DNA of 64,000 nt, taken from the NCBI RefSeq assembly GCF_002813325.1, contig NZ_PHUG01000001.1, forward strand, positions 1,984,001-2,048,000, read 5' to 3'. This DNA comes from Janthinobacterium sp. 64. Lineage in GTDB: Bacteria; Pseudomonadota; Gammaproteobacteria; Burkholderiales; Burkholderiaceae_D. Below, piece after piece: positions 27,028-37,160 of this stretch. The position numbers were made by a program, and so were the translations under genes. How positions within the stretch are numbered: the first letter of the stretch is position 1; every line of letters begins with the position of its first letter. The notes beneath the pieces were generated by a model that made no database searches, was not told where the DNA came from, and saw nothing but the letters and a program-made list of their open reading frames with translations.

Positions 27028-28319
27028 TAGCGGCTCTCCCGTTCACGCGAAGAGCGGCTGTCGCGACGCTGGTTGACTTCTACTGTCTGCATGGCTTCCT
27101 GTGGCATTACGGTATTGGCTGCGGGTGCGGCCGCTGCGGCGCGCGCTGCCGCGGCCGAGGCGTCCGACGCCGCCTGCTGGGCGATCAACTTGTCGAGCGG
27201 CAGATACAGCAGATTGCTGCCCGTCTTGGCGTCAACCATGACCTTGCTGGCACTGCTGAACACTTGCTGCATCGTTTCCAGGTACATGCGGTCGCGCGTG
27301 ACGGCCGGCGCCTTCTGGTACTCGACCAGCACCTGCTTGAAGCGCGACGCGTTACCTTCGGAGTTCTCGGTCACCATGGCCCGGTAGGCCTCGGCTTCCT
27401 GCACCAGGCGGAATGCCGCGCCGCGTGCTTTCGGAATGACGTCATTGGCGTAGGCCTGGCCTTCATTCTTCTGGCGCTCACGGTCCTGGCCTGCCTTGAC
27501 GGCATCGTCGAAGGCGGCTTGCACCTGCTCCGGCGGCTGCACGGCCTGCATCGTCACGTTGTTGATCAACACGCCAGCCTTGTAATCTTCAAGAATCTGC
27601 TGCATCAATTTCTGCGTGTCGAAGGCCACTTTTTCGCGGCCTTCATACAGCACGAAGTCCATCTTGCTGCGACCGACCACTTCGCGGATCGCCGTCTCGG
27701 CGACCTGGCGCAAGGTGTCTTCCTGATCGCGCAGGCTGAACAGCCATTCCACAGGATCTTTCAAGGTGTACTGCACCGCGAACTGGATATCGATGATGTT
27801 TTCATCGTCCGTCAGCATCAGCGACTCGCTGGCCTGCTTGTTGCGCAGCGACGTGCGATAGCCCACTTCCACCGTGCGCACTTGCGACACATTGACGGTT
27901 TCATCGGTCTGGAACGGATACGGCCAGCGCCAGTTGAGACCGGCCGGCGCCGTGCGCGCGTATTGGCCAAACGTCAGCACGACGCCGCTCTGGCCCTCTT
28001 GCACGATGAAGGCGCCGCTGGCGAGCCAGATGAAGACGGCGATCACGCCGACCACGCCGGCGGTGATGCCGGCGCCCTTCATGTCGGGACGCGGGCCGCC
28101 GCCGCCGTTGTTATTGCCGCCGTTGTCGGGACGGTTCTTCTGTCCGAAAAAGGCGTTCAGGCGCTGATTGAAATCGCGCCACAACTGGTCGAGGTCCGGC
28201 GGACCTTCGCCGGGCTTTTTGCCTTCTTGGGCTTTCTTGCCGTCGTCCTTGCGATTGCCCCAGCGGGGATCGTTCAGGGACAACTTCAAGCCTGTTTTTT
28301 TGAGTAGGGAGACAAGCAT
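27027..28319 (-). CDS. hflK: FtsH protease activity modulator HflK
   Basis: A 430-residue partner of HflC. A glycine/asparagine-rich cytoplasmic N-terminus (GGNNNGGGGPRP) precedes one transmembrane segment (AGVVGVIAVFIWLASGAFIV) and the SPFH domain (GQSGVVLTFGQYARTAPAGL and the segment RWPYPFQTDETVNVSQVRTV). The C-terminus is alanine-rich, with an arginine-rich end (RRDSRSSRERESR). It starts two bases after hflX, consistent with one operon. Confidence 0.96.
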   Translation of the reverse strand: MLVSLLKKTGLKLSLNDPRWGNRKDDGKKAQEGKKPGEGPPDLDQLWRDFNQRLNAFFGQKNRPDNGGNNNGGGGPRPDMKGAGITAGVVGVIAVFIWLASGAFIVQEGQSGVVLTFGQYARTAPAGLNWRWPYPFQTDETVNVSQVRTVEVGYRTSLRNKQASESLMLTDDENIIDIQFAVQYTLKDPVEWLFSLRDQEDTLRQVAETAIREVVGRSKMDFVLYEGREKVAFDTQKLMQQILEDYKAGVLINNVTMQAVQPPEQVQAAFDDAVKAGQDRERQKNEGQAYANDVIPKARGAAFRLVQEAEAYRAMVTENSEGNASRFKQVLVEYQKAPAVTRDRMYLETMQQVFSSASKVMVDAKTGSNLLYLPLDKLIAQQAASDASAAAARAAAAAPAANTVMPQEAMQTVEVNQRRDSRSSRERESR

Positions 28320-28321
28320 AA

Positions 28322-29545
28322 CTATCGTGTTCCGACTTGGGAGTGGGTGGAAATCCTATCGTCCTCGCCAGGCTCTTCGTCCTGGTCCGGGGCGGCGCCA
28401 TCGTGCTGTTCGTACTGACCGTCCAACTGATCTTCCTGCGGTGCTGCGTCGTTCTGATACAGGTGCGCCGAACCAGGCGCCTTCCTGGCCATTTCGACGA
28501 TCGCATCGCGCAGCAGGTCGAGCCCGCTGCCCTTCTGCGCACTGACGAAGACGCGACTGATCGTAGCATATTCGTCGCGCTCCACCGAAGGTTCCAGCCC
28601 GGCCGCGTCGATCTTGTTCCACACGAGGATTTGCGGAATGTGATCGGCGCCGATCTCTTTCAAGACCAGGTTGACCTGCTCGATCTGCTCCATGCGTACC
28701 GGCGACGCGGCGTCGACGACGTGCAGCAGCAAATCGGCATGGATGGTTTCTTCGAGCGTGGCGCGGAAAGCGGCCACCAGCTGGTGCGGCAATTCGCGCA
28801 CGAAGCCGACCGTGTCGGAGATCACCACGTTGCCCACTTCCTGGCCCAGGTAAACCCGGCGCGAGGTGGTGTCGAGCGTGGCGAACAACTGGTCGGCGAC
28901 ATACACGCTGGCCTTGGTCACGGCATTGAACAGGGTCGACTTGCCGGCATTGGTATAGCCGACCAGGGACACGGAGAATGTGTGATTGCGGCCCCGCGCG
29001 CGGCGCTGCGTTTCGCGCTGCTTGTGCAGCTTTTCCAGACGGGCGCGCAAGGCCTTGACACGGTCGCCGATCAGCCGGCGGTCGGTCTCGAGCTGCGTCT
29101 CGCCGGGACCGCGCAAGCCGATACCGCCCTTTTGCCGCTCAAGGTGGGTCCAGCCGCGGATCAGGCGCGTGGCCAGATGCTGCAACTGGGCCAGCTCGAC
29201 TTGCAGCTTGCCCTCGTGGCTCTTGGCGCGCTGCGCAAAGATGTCGAGGATCAGGCTGGTACGGTCGAGCACCCGCACATTCAGGCGCTTTTCCAGATTG
29301 CGCTGCTGGGCAGGTGAAAGGGCATGATTGAAGATGACGATTTCCAGGCCATCGTTGACGACGATGTCGCCAATTTCATCGGCCTTGCCGCTACCGACGA
29401 AATACGCGGAATCGGGACTGGAACGCTTGGCCGTGATGGTGGAAATCGGGTCCGCGCCAGCCGAACGCGACAACAGCATGAGTTCTTCCATGCTGGCGGC
29501 GAAGTCGCTGTGACCGAAGTCAACCCCGACTAGTACGGCGCGCAT
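28322..29545 (-). CDS. hflX: Ribosome-associated GTPase HflX
   Basis: A 407-residue Obg-HflX superfamily GTPase that splits stalled or heat-damaged 70S ribosomes. The N-terminal domain has YFVGSGKADEIG and LSPAQQRNLEKRL. The G1 loop is GYTNAGKST, G3 is DTVGF, and G4 is NKID. The glycine-rich linker GGIGLRGPGETQLETDRR is diagnostic. The C-terminus carries an acidic, Q/D-rich tail (about 45 residues) beyond the GTPase core. ATG 29545 was chosen over TTG 29560. It lies in the hfq-hflX-hflK-hflC operon. Confidence 0.96.
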   Translation of the reverse strand: MRAVLVGVDFGHSDFAASMEELMLLSRSAGADPISTITAKRSSPDSAYFVGSGKADEIGDIVVNDGLEIVIFNHALSPAQQRNLEKRLNVRVLDRTSLILDIFAQRAKSHEGKLQVELAQLQHLATRLIRGWTHLERQKGGIGLRGPGETQLETDRRLIGDRVKALRARLEKLHKQRETQRRARGRNHTFSVSLVGYTNAGKSTLFNAVTKASVYVADQLFATLDTTSRRVYLGQEVGNVVISDTVGFVRELPHQLVAAFRATLEETIHADLLLHVVDAASPVRMEQIEQVNLVLKEIGADHIPQILVWNKIDAAGLEPSVERDEYATISRVFVSAQKGSGLDLLRDAIVEMARKAPGSAHLYQNDAAPQEDQLDGQYEQHDGAAPDQDEEPGEDDRISTHSQVGTR

Positions 29546-29659
29546 GATGGCATCAGACAAGTTGCGGCGGACGCCGACGCCGATGCAAACGCATCAGCGC
29601 CGCTGGCGCGGACGGGGGCGATGGAGGGTGAAAGGCGCTGGGCCTTCAAGCTCAACGCT

Positions 29660-29896
29660 TTACTCCGCTTCAGATTCAATATTGAGATTGACGGCACGGG
29701 CCGGCACCACTGTCGAGATGGCATGCTTGTACACCATCTGTGTCACCGTATTGCGCAGCAATACGACATATTGATCGAACGATTCGATATGGCCCTGCAA
29801 TTTAATGCCATTGACCAGGTAGATCGAGACAGGAACATGCTCTTTGCGTAATGCATTGAGGAATGGGTCTTGTAACAGTTGCCCTTTGTTGCTCAT
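29660..29896 (-). CDS. hfq: RNA chaperone Hfq
   Basis: A 78-residue Sm-like hexameric RNA chaperone that pairs small RNAs with mRNAs. Sm1 spans [20 protein letters not shown] and Sm2 includes VYKHAIST. The distal-face and rim residues (LLRNT, KEHVPV) are conserved. The tail is short ([16 protein letters not shown]), as usual in betaproteobacteria. GGAGC is a strong ribosome site just upstream. A heat-shock-like promoter lies about 30-60 bases before the start. Confidence 0.98.
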   Translation of the reverse strand: MSNKGQLLQDPFLNALRKEHVPVSIYLVNGIKLQGHIESFDQYVVLLRNTVTQMVYKHAISTVVPARAVNLNIESEAE

Positions 29897-29927
29897 AACA
29901 GCTCCGTTGTTTATGTTGTTGTGTAAG

Positions 29928-29955
29928 AATTGGAGGCGACTCGCTTGATTTCAAG
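29928..29955 (-). promoter_or_regulatory. Candidate sigma32 (heat-shock) promoter of hfq
   Basis: On the minus strand CTTGAAA (29949-29955) is separated by 13 bases from CTCCAATT (29928-29935), close to the sigma32 pattern CTTGAAA-N11-16-CCCCATNT. The predicted transcript start is about 25 bases before the hfq ATG. The -35 lies within the palindrome CTTGATTTCAAG. Confidence 0.5.
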
Positions 29956-30148
29956 TGCTCTCACACCTTTCAAAGAAAGAAAGATGCGTCATAGCTACTG
30001 TAACCTGTTTTCACGATCGCTGTCGCGCATGGCGCATTAACACTTTATTATTTCCGTGCAAACAGCCATGAATGGTTGTCGGCGCCGCATTATCTCTGCG
30101 GCGCCTTAATCTGCACTTAATTCAGCCGTTAATTCAGCCGTTAACTAT

Positions 30149-31495
30149 TTACTTGCTCGGCGTGCGTGCAAACGGGTTTTTACCCGTGCGCAGTTCGATG
30201 CGCAGCGGCGTGCCAACCAGCGCAAACGTATCGCGGAAATGTTTTTCCAGATAGCGTTTGTACGGATCGCCGACGGCGTCGAGCGCATTGCCGTGAATGA
30301 CGATCACCGGCGGGTTCATGCCGCCCTGGTGGGCGTAGCGCAGCTTCGGACGGATCGAGCCCTTGCGGCGCGGCTCCTGCTTCTCCACGGCCTCGATCAG
30401 GGCGCGCGTCAGCTTCGGCGTCGACAGGTCGCACATGGCGGCCGCATACGCGGCGTTGAGCGACTTCATCAGTGGACCGATGTTGGTGCCCTTCAGCGCC
30501 GAAATGAAATGCATCTGCGCGAACGACAGGAAATCGAGCTTGCGGTCGATATCGATCTTGATCTCGTCGCGTTCGTGCGATTGCAAGCCATCCCATTTGT
30601 TCACGGCCACGACCAGCGCGCGGCCCGATTCCAGGATGAAGCCGGCGATGTGCGCGTCCTGCTCGGAAATATCCTGCTGCGCGTCGAGCATCAGCACGAC
30701 CACGTTGGCTTCGGAAATCGACTGCAGGGTTTTCACCACCGAGAATTTCTCGATCGCTTCAAACACCTTGCCACGGCGGCGGATACCGGCCGTGTCGATC
30801 AGCGTGTATTGCTGGCCATCGCGCTCGAACGGGATCTCGATCGAGTCGCGCGTCGTGCCCGGCATGTCGAAGGCAATCACGCGCTCTTCACCCAGCAAGG
30901 TGTTGATCAAGGTCGACTTGCCCACGTTCGGACGGCCAACCAAGGCGATCTTGATGCCGCGGTCGGTCTTTTCCAGCTCTTCAGGCTCATCCGGACGCTG
31001 CGCGAACGCCAGGTCCAGCATCACTTCGACGAGGTCGTTGACGCCGTCGCCGTGCGCCGACGAGATCGCATACGGATCGCCCATGCCCAATTCATAGAAT
31101 TCGGACACGACGGCCGTATAGCGCATGCCTTCGCTTTTGTTCACCACCAGCAAGACCGGGCGACCGCTCTTGCGCAGGAAGTCGACGATGGTCTTGTCAT
31201 GCGGGGTCAGGCCTTGACGGCCGTCCACGATGAACACCACCACGTCGGCCTCGGCCACGGCCTGCTTGGTCTGCAGTGCCATCTGGTGCATGATGCCTTC
31301 CTTGGCGACGGGTTCGAAACCACCCGTATCGATGACCAGGAAGGGACGTTCGCCGACACGGCCTTCGCCATAGTGACGATCGCGCGTCAACCCAGGCAAA
31401 TCCGCCACCAGCGCATCGCGCGAGCGGGTCAGACGATTGAATAAAGTCGATTTCCCAACATTGGGTCGACCTACTAGTGCAATTACCGGCTTCAT
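30149..31495 (-). CDS. der: Ribosome biogenesis GTPase Der (EngA)
   Basis: A 448-residue protein with two tandem GTPase domains and a C-terminal KH-like domain, needed for 50S subunit assembly. The first G1 loop GRPNVGKST is at residues 9-17 and the second identical loop is near 188. G3 motifs are DTGGF and DTAGI; G4 motifs are NKSE and NKWD. The C-terminal segment [20 protein letters not shown] matches the KH-like domain. It follows bamB by four bases in the same direction. The 250-base gap downstream carries no gene and includes the hfq promoter. Confidence 0.97.
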   Translation of the reverse strand: MKPVIALVGRPNVGKSTLFNRLTRSRDALVADLPGLTRDRHYGEGRVGERPFLVIDTGGFEPVAKEGIMHQMALQTKQAVAEADVVVFIVDGRQGLTPHDKTIVDFLRKSGRPVLLVVNKSEGMRYTAVVSEFYELGMGDPYAISSAHGDGVNDLVEVMLDLAFAQRPDEPEELEKTDRGIKIALVGRPNVGKSTLINTLLGEERVIAFDMPGTTRDSIEIPFERDGQQYTLIDTAGIRRRGKVFEAIEKFSVVKTLQSISEANVVVLMLDAQQDISEQDAHIAGFILESGRALVVAVNKWDGLQSHERDEIKIDIDRKLDFLSFAQMHFISALKGTNIGPLMKSLNAAYAAAMCDLSTPKLTRALIEAVEKQEPRRKGSIRPKLRYAHQGGMNPPVIVIHGNALDAVGDPYKRYLEKHFRDTFALVGTPLRIELRTGKNPFARTPSK

Positions 31496-31499
31496 TGTA

Positions 31500-32645
31500 T
31501 TACTCGACCGCGAGAGCGGTCACTGTCCCTGATTGGGTTTGAAAAATCAAATTCGAACCGGCAACAACGGGAGCCGAAACAATCGGGCTTCCGTCGGTGC
31601 TGACACGACCTATTAATGCGCCATCTTCCCGTGACAGGAAGTGGATATAACCTTGATAGTCACCGACGGCGACGCTGCGGCCGTAAGAGGCCGGCGTCGA
31701 CAGGCGGCGGCGCGCCAGCGCCTCATTCTTCCACGCGCTCTGGCCGCCTTCGCGGCTGAACGCCACGACAGCGCCCTGGGCGTCGGCAACAAACACGAAA
31801 CGCTGGTCGACGGCCACGCCCACATCGGACGAGATCGGCTTGGTCCAGCGCGGCACGCCCGTGGCCGCGTCGAAGCAGCCCGCCTTGCCCTGGTACGTGA
31901 CGGCGCACACTTCGCCCTCGAACACCACCGGCGTGCCGGCGATGTCGGAGACGCGCTCCAGTTCGGTAGCGCCGCGCGGTTCGCTGACGACGATCTCCCA
32001 GCGTACCACACCGGTCGCTGCCGTCAGTGCCAGCAGCTTGCCGCCCGGTTGGGCCACGTAGATGTTGGCGCCGCCCAGCACCATGCCCGGCGCATTGCGC
32101 AGGGTCAGTGCCGGCGTGGCGCGCTGCACCGTCCACTTGCGCTCGCCCGTCTTCGCGTCGAAGCCGACGATGCGGTTGTCGACGCTGCGCACCACCACCA
32201 CGCCCTGGCCCACGACGGGCGCCGTCAATACTTCGCTGGACGCCTGCGCCTTCCACAGCTGCTTGCCATCGGCATCGAACGCCAGCACGGCGCCCTTGGC
32301 GGCACCCACGGCCACGACCGTGCCATCGCTGCCGGCGCCGGACGTGATGTCGCTGCCGGCCTTGACGCGCCAGGTTTCACGGCCGCTGGCCGCATCCAGG
32401 CGCGCCAGCGCGCCATCGGCGCTGACCACGTACAGGCTGCTGCCGGCCAGCGCCGGCGTGAACGCGTACACGCCGGCCTTGCCGATCGAATACTTCCAGG
32501 CGTCGCGCACGGCGATGCTCGATTTTAACTCGACCAGCTTGGCCGGTTCGACTTTCGGATCTTTCGAGGCGAACGGATTCCAGGACGAGCAACCGGCCAT
32601 CAGGGCCAACAGACTTGCAGCTACCAGCTTTTCAGTGACACGCAT
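31500..32645 (-). CDS. bamB: Outer membrane assembly lipoprotein BamB
   Basis: A 381-residue lipoprotein of the BAM complex. The lipobox is LMAGC with acylated Cys near residue 18. The rest is an eight-bladed PQQ-type propeller with recurring units such as [40 protein letters not shown] and [20 protein letters not shown]. BamB scaffolds BamA during beta-barrel insertion. ATG 32645 gives a proper lipoprotein signal; a longer upstream frame was discarded. It sits between the YfgM-like gene and der, the standard order. Confidence 0.95.
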   Translation of the reverse strand: MRVTEKLVAASLLALMAGCSSWNPFASKDPKVEPAKLVELKSSIAVRDAWKYSIGKAGVYAFTPALAGSSLYVVSADGALARLDAASGRETWRVKAGSDITSGAGSDGTVVAVGAAKGAVLAFDADGKQLWKAQASSEVLTAPVVGQGVVVVRSVDNRIVGFDAKTGERKWTVQRATPALTLRNAPGMVLGGANIYVAQPGGKLLALTAATGVVRWEIVVSEPRGATELERVSDIAGTPVVFEGEVCAVTYQGKAGCFDAATGVPRWTKPISSDVGVAVDQRFVFVADAQGAVVAFSREGGQSAWKNEALARRRLSTPASYGRSVAVGDYQGYIHFLSREDGALIGRVSTDGSPIVSAPVVAGSNLIFQTQSGTVTALAVE

Positions 32646-32729
32646 AAGTGATATCCAACCTTTTTCTTGTACTTGTAAGGGCAAGGCAGGCGGCGGAAAC
32701 GCCGCGCAGCACAACCATCAGTGTTCGTG

Positions 32730-33398
32730 TCAGGCGGCAGCCTTGTCAGCCTTGGCCTTGTCTTCCGGTACCGTACCGCCAATCGCTTCCAGCTTGACCT
32801 GGATCAGTTGACGGCCTGGATTGTTCTTGTCCGTCGCGGCTATCGCGGCCAGATAAGCCGTGCGCGCATCGGCCAGCTTGTTTTGCGCCACCAGGATGTC
32901 GCCCTTGCGGTCGGCCACGGCGCCGGCAAATTGCGCCACGGAAGCCGTCGCCAGCACCTTCAACGCTTCATCGTAGGCTTTTTCGTCCAGCAGGACGCCA
33001 GCCAGACGCAGCTTGGCGATGGCCTTGTACTCTTCCGTGCCATGCTCGGCCACCCATTGCAGCTGGGTCTTGGCCGTTTTCAAGTCGTTCGCGTCGAACG
33101 CCACCTTGGCAGCGGCCAGCGCGCTCATCTGCGCATACGCCGTGCCGCCGAAGCGCGATTGCATGTCGCCGGCAGCGCGCATCACCTTGGCCGTGTCCTT
33201 GGCGGCGATGGCGTTTTGCAGTTCGTCGTACAGCTGGCCCGCTTGCGCAGCCTGCGTCCGCTGGTAGTACTGCCAGCCAGCCCAGCCGCTATAGCCTGCC
33301 AGCGCCACGATCAGGACCCAGGAGGTCAGATTGCCATTGCGCTGCCACCAGGCCTTGAGGGTTGCCAGTTGCTCTTGTTCTTCGTGATCGTATGCCAT
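32730..33398 (-). CDS. YfgM family tetratricopeptide membrane protein
   Basis: A 222-residue inner-membrane protein with one N-terminal transmembrane helix (WVLIVALAGYSGWAGWQYY) after a short cytoplasmic segment that starts MAYDHEEQEQLATLKAWWQR. The periplasmic part contains TPR-like helices rich in alanine (LYDELQNAIAAKDTAKVMRA). YfgM proteins associate with the SecYEG/PpiD translocon and periplasmic chaperones. The hisS-yfgM-bamB-der order supports the assignment. Confidence 0.92.
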   Translation of the reverse strand: MAYDHEEQEQLATLKAWWQRNGNLTSWVLIVALAGYSGWAGWQYYQRTQAAQAGQLYDELQNAIAAKDTAKVMRAAGDMQSRFGGTAYAQMSALAAAKVAFDANDLKTAKTQLQWVAEHGTEEYKAIAKLRLAGVLLDEKAYDEALKVLATASVAQFAGAVADRKGDILVAQNKLADARTAYLAAIAATDKNNPGRQLIQVKLEAIGGTVPEDKAKADKAAA

Positions 33399-33452
33399 GG
33401 GTCGTCAGTTTTAATGAGTAGTTGATCGAGGGTAGTACGGTCTTGCTTCAAA

Positions 33453-34814
33453 TCAATGGTGGTGATGCACGTGGCCGCCAGGACCGTGGTCGTGGCCGCA
33501 ATCGTGGTCGCCGATGATCTGGTCCACCACGTAATCGACGACATCGTCGAACGGCACCGTGTTCTGCTGCGCGCCGGCATCGGCTTCGCGCATGGCTTTC
33601 ACCGTCGCGACATTGTTGGCGATTTCATCGTCGCCCATGATCACGGCAAACGCCGCACCGCTGGCATCGGCCTTTTTCATTTGCGTCTTGAAGCTGCCGC
33701 CACCGTTGCTCGCTGCGCAATGTAGCACAACGTCGAGGCCCGCATCGCGAATCCGCTCGGCCAGCACGAAGGCTTGCAAGCCTGCCTGCTCGCCCTGGTG
33801 TACCAGATACACGTCGCACTGGGCCGGCGCTTCCGGTTCAGCCGCATCCTTCATCAGCAGCACCAGGCGTTCGACGCCCATGCCGAAACCGACGGCGGGC
33901 GTCGATTTGCCACCGAACATTTCCACCATGCCGTCATAGCGGCCACCGGCACACACCGTGCCTTGCGCGCCCAGCTTGTCGCTGACCCACTCGAACACCG
34001 TGCGGTTGTAATAATCGAGGCCGCGCACCAGGCGTGGATTGATGGTAAACGGAATGTTGTTGTGGTTCAGGATCTTCTGCACGCCGTGGAAGTGGGCCAG
34101 CGATTCTTCGCCCAGGTATTCCAGCAGCTTCGGCGCGCCATTGACCAGGTCCTGCATGGCAGGGTTCTTGGTGTCGAGGATGCGCAGCGGATTGCTGTGC
34201 AGGCGGCGCTTGGCTTCTTCGTCGAGCAGCTCGCTGTGACTTTCCAGGTAGGCGATCAGATCGGCGCGGTGGCGCAGGCGCTCGTCCGCGTCGCCGATCG
34301 AGTTCAGTTCCAGGCGGATACCTTCCAGGCCCAGGTCATCCCACAGGCGGCGGGTCATCATGATCAGCTCGGCGTCGATGTCCGGGCCCGTGAAGCCGAT
34401 GGCTTCCGCGCCGAACTGGTGGAACTGGCGATAGCGACCCTTTTGCGGGCGCTCGTGGCGGAACATCTGGCCCTTGTACCACAGGCGTTTCGGGCCTTCG
34501 TAGACGAGGTTGTGCTCGACCACGGCGCGCACCACGCCTGCCGTGCCTTCAGGACGCAAGGTCAGGTTGTCGCCGTTCATCGAATCGGTGAACGAATACA
34601 TTTCCTTTTCCACGATATCGGTCACGGCGCCGATGGCGCGCGCGAACAATTTCGTTTCTTCCACGATCGGCGTGCGGATCTGCTGGAAGCCATAGCTTTG
34701 CAGCACGGATTGCGCCGTATTTTCAAACAGTTCCCACAAGGGGGCGTCGGCGGGCAGCACGTCATTCATGCCTTTGACGGCGGTGATTTTGTCGAGCTTT
34801 TTATTTTCGGACAT
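33453..34814 (-). CDS. hisS: Histidyl-tRNA synthetase with histidine-rich tail
   Basis: A 453-residue class II aminoacyl-tRNA synthetase. Motif 2 lies in [20 protein letters not shown], the histidine-specific loops are [16 protein letters not shown] and [17 protein letters not shown], and an anticodon-binding domain follows. The start [20 protein letters not shown] is typical. The C-terminus ends [14 protein letters not shown], an extra nine-histidine stretch absent from the core family. Stop and start are both well defined. The tail could bind zinc or copper, or sense histidine supply; neither is shown. Confidence 0.97.
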   Translation of the reverse strand: MSENKKLDKITAVKGMNDVLPADAPLWELFENTAQSVLQSYGFQQIRTPIVEETKLFARAIGAVTDIVEKEMYSFTDSMNGDNLTLRPEGTAGVVRAVVEHNLVYEGPKRLWYKGQMFRHERPQKGRYRQFHQFGAEAIGFTGPDIDAELIMMTRRLWDDLGLEGIRLELNSIGDADERLRHRADLIAYLESHSELLDEEAKRRLHSNPLRILDTKNPAMQDLVNGAPKLLEYLGEESLAHFHGVQKILNHNNIPFTINPRLVRGLDYYNRTVFEWVSDKLGAQGTVCAGGRYDGMVEMFGGKSTPAVGFGMGVERLVLLMKDAAEPEAPAQCDVYLVHQGEQAGLQAFVLAERIRDAGLDVVLHCAASNGGGSFKTQMKKADASGAAFAVIMGDDEIANNVATVKAMREADAGAQQNTVPFDDVVDYVVDQIIGDHDCGHDHGPGGHVHHHH

Positions 34815-34835
34815 AGTGTTCTCTTTAACTTGATT

Positions 34836-34870
34836 GTCGGATTACGCGCGTAGCGCTAATCCGACCTACG
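34836..34870. repeat. REP-like palindrome between hisS and ispG
   Basis: The 35-base element GTCGGATTACGCG...CGCTAATCCGACCTACG is the same unit as the second copy at 5334-5367. Its right end provides the last codons of ispG: the ispG TAG stop (34866-34868) is part of the conserved GTAGGTCGG core. Confidence 0.85.
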
Positions 34871-36128
34871 CTGCTGCGCCATAATGGCTTTTAACATAAT
34901 TGAGGACGATGTCCTGGAATTCCTCGACGATGCGTTCGCCGCGCAGGGTGACGACTTTTTCGCCGTCGACAAACACGGGCGCGGCAGGCGACTCGCCCGT
35001 GCCGGGCAGGCTGATGCCGATGTTCGCATGCTTCGATTCGCCCGGGCCGTTGACGATGCAGCCCATGACGGCCACGTTCATCGCTTCCACGCCCGGATAC
35101 GATTTCTTCCACTCCGGCATCTGCTCGCGCAGATACGTCTGGATGTTGTCGGCCAATTCCTGGAAAGTGGTCGACGTCGTGCGGCCGCAACCGGGGCAGG
35201 CGATGACCATGGGCGCGAACTTGCGCAAGCCCATGGTTTGCAAAATTTCCTGGCCGACGATGACTTCGCGCGTGCGGTCGCCGCCCGGCTCGGGCGTGAG
35301 CGAAATGCGGATGGTGTCGCCGATGCCCTCTTGCAGCAGCACGGCCAGCGCCGCGGTGGACGCCACGATGCCCTTGCTGCCCATGCCCGCTTCCGTCAAG
35401 CCCAGGTGCAGCGGATAGTCGCAGCGCTGCGCCAGTTCGCGGTACACGGCGATCAGGTCTTGTACGCCAGAAACCTTACACGACAAGATGATCTTGTCGC
35501 GCCCCAGGCCCAGCTCTTCGGCGCGCACGGCGTTTTCAATCGCCGACGTCACGAGCGCTTCATACATGACGGCTTGCGCCGGCCATGGGTCGGCGCGGCC
35601 CGCGTTTTCATCCATGATGCGCGCCAGCAAGGCCTGGTCCAGGCTGCCCCAGTTCACGCCGATGCGCACCGGCTTGTCGTAGCGGCAAGCCGCTTCGATC
35701 ATTTGCGCAAATTGCGTGTCACGCTTGGCGCCCTTGCCCACGTTGCCCGGATTGATGCGGTACTTCGACAGCGCGCGCGCGCAATCGGGGTAATCGTTGA
35801 GCAAGGTATGGCCGTTGTAATGGAAGTCGCCCACCAGTGGCACGTCGATCTCCATCTTGTCGAGCTGCTCGCGGATATACGGCACGGCCGCGGCCGCTTC
35901 CGGACGGTCCACCGTCAGGCGCACCAGTTCCGAACCGGCACGCGCCAGTTCCTTGATCTGGATCGCCGTGCCGATGGCGTCGGCCGTATCCGTGTTCGTC
36001 ATCGACTGCACCACCACGGGGGCGTCGCCGCCCACCCAGATCTGGCGCTGGCCGTGCGCGATCAGCACCTTGCGGCTGTCGCGGCGGCCGGATGGACCGG
36101 AGCCGATCGCTGTTTTCGAGGTAGCCAT
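34866..36128 (-). CDS. ispG: 4-hydroxy-3-methylbut-2-enyl diphosphate synthase (IspG/GcpE)
   Basis: A 420-residue iron-sulfur enzyme of the MEP pathway that converts MEcPP to HMBPP for isoprenoid synthesis. The N-terminal TIM barrel includes [20 protein letters not shown] and [10 protein letters not shown]. The [4Fe-4S] ligands are in [15 protein letters not shown] and the later [12 protein letters not shown]. The gene's terminal codon lies inside a REP-like element. It is followed by hisS, about 50 bases away. Confidence 0.97.
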   Translation of the reverse strand: MATSKTAIGSGPSGRRDSRKVLIAHGQRQIWVGGDAPVVVQSMTNTDTADAIGTAIQIKELARAGSELVRLTVDRPEAAAAVPYIREQLDKMEIDVPLVGDFHYNGHTLLNDYPDCARALSKYRINPGNVGKGAKRDTQFAQMIEAACRYDKPVRIGVNWGSLDQALLARIMDENAGRADPWPAQAVMYEALVTSAIENAVRAEELGLGRDKIILSCKVSGVQDLIAVYRELAQRCDYPLHLGLTEAGMGSKGIVASTAALAVLLQEGIGDTIRISLTPEPGGDRTREVIVGQEILQTMGLRKFAPMVIACPGCGRTTSTTFQELADNIQTYLREQMPEWKKSYPGVEAMNVAVMGCIVNGPGESKHANIGISLPGTGESPAAPVFVDGEKVVTLRGERIVEEFQDIVLNYVKSHYGAAA

Positions 36129-36166
36129 AATATTATCTTCTGAGTTTGCTTGAACGGTTACTGCAC

Positions 36167-37147
36167 TTATTTGATGCTGACGCGGGAAATGGTGCCGCCG
36201 GCAACGGTCGGCAACTCCAGCTTGGCACCGCGCAAGGTTGCCTGCACCACGCCAGGCTTGCCCACCACCAGGGTGGCGGGTCCCGTGATATCGAACGTTT
36301 CCGTGCTGCCCGCCTTGACCATGCGCGAAATCAGCGGCGTGCTGCCTGGGCGGCGAATTTCCACCCAGGAATCCTGCTCCACCTTCAGCACCAGCGTATT
36401 CGCGCCCACGGCAGCGGCAGCAGTAGCCGCAGGCGGCGTGACGGCGGCCGTGGCCGCTGTCGCCGGGGCAGGCACGGCGGCTGGCGGCACGTCGGCAACG
36501 GCCAGCGCCGAAACGGCGGCGGCCGGTGCGCCCGTCTGCGTATCGTTGCCTGGCGGCGGCGGTACGGAAATCAGCGGCACGGACGGCGACTGCACCGGCG
36601 TCAAGTCCTGACCTGGCTTGATCAGGGTCGTTTCCACGGGGCCCACGTCCGCATGCGCCGTTTCTTTCCCGGCCTGCGAGGACATCAGGCTGGCCGGTAC
36701 ATAGCCGAGCTTGTAGGCGCCAAAGGCGGCCGCCACGACGACGGCCACGGCGCCGGCGATCCAGAGCGGAGTCTGGTTCGACGAGCGCTGCGTCATCGAC
36801 GGGAAGCGCGATTCGGAAAACGTGGCGGAAATTTCACGCCGCACGGGCGCGGCCGGGTCTTGCGCCGGCGCCGGATGGACTTCGATCATGGCCACCAGCG
36901 GCGCCGCGTCGAGACGCACCACCTTGGCGTAGGCGCGCACGAAACCGCGCACCACGGCGACGTTCGGCAAGGCCGCCATGTCGCCCGCTTCCAGCGCGAT
37001 CACCTGGCGCGGCGCCAGCTTGAGCTGGTCGGCCACCTGCTCCACCGGCCAGCCCAGCGCTTCGCGTTGCGCCTTCAACTGTGCGCCTGCCAACGCAAGA
37101 TTGCCCTGGGGCTGCTGCTGAGGCGTTTCTGCCCACTCTGAATTCAT
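36167..37147 (-). CDS. RodZ-like helix-turn-helix membrane protein
   Basis: A 326-residue protein with an N-terminal Cro/CI-type HTH (about 18-85; [38 protein letters not shown]), one transmembrane helix ([20 protein letters not shown]), a long alanine/proline-rich periplasmic linker and a C-terminal beta domain (DUF4115, [20 protein letters not shown]). This is the layout of RodZ, which links MreB to cell-wall synthesis. ATG 37147 has AGGGA six bases upstream; an ATG at 37168 in frame would overlap pilW. It follows pilW and precedes ispG, the usual order. Confidence 0.85.
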   Translation of the reverse strand: MNSEWAETPQQQPQGNLALAGAQLKAQREALGWPVEQVADQLKLAPRQVIALEAGDMAALPNVAVVRGFVRAYAKVVRLDAAPLVAMIEVHPAPAQDPAAPVRREISATFSESRFPSMTQRSSNQTPLWIAGAVAVVVAAAFGAYKLGYVPASLMSSQAGKETAHADVGPVETTLIKPGQDLTPVQSPSVPLISVPPPPGNDTQTGAPAAAVSALAVADVPPAAVPAPATAATAAVTPPAATAAAAVGANTLVLKVEQDSWVEIRRPGSTPLISRMVKAGSTETFDITGPATLVVGKPGVVQATLRGAKLELPTVAGGTISRVSIK

Positions 37148-37160
37148 TGGTATCCCTGTC

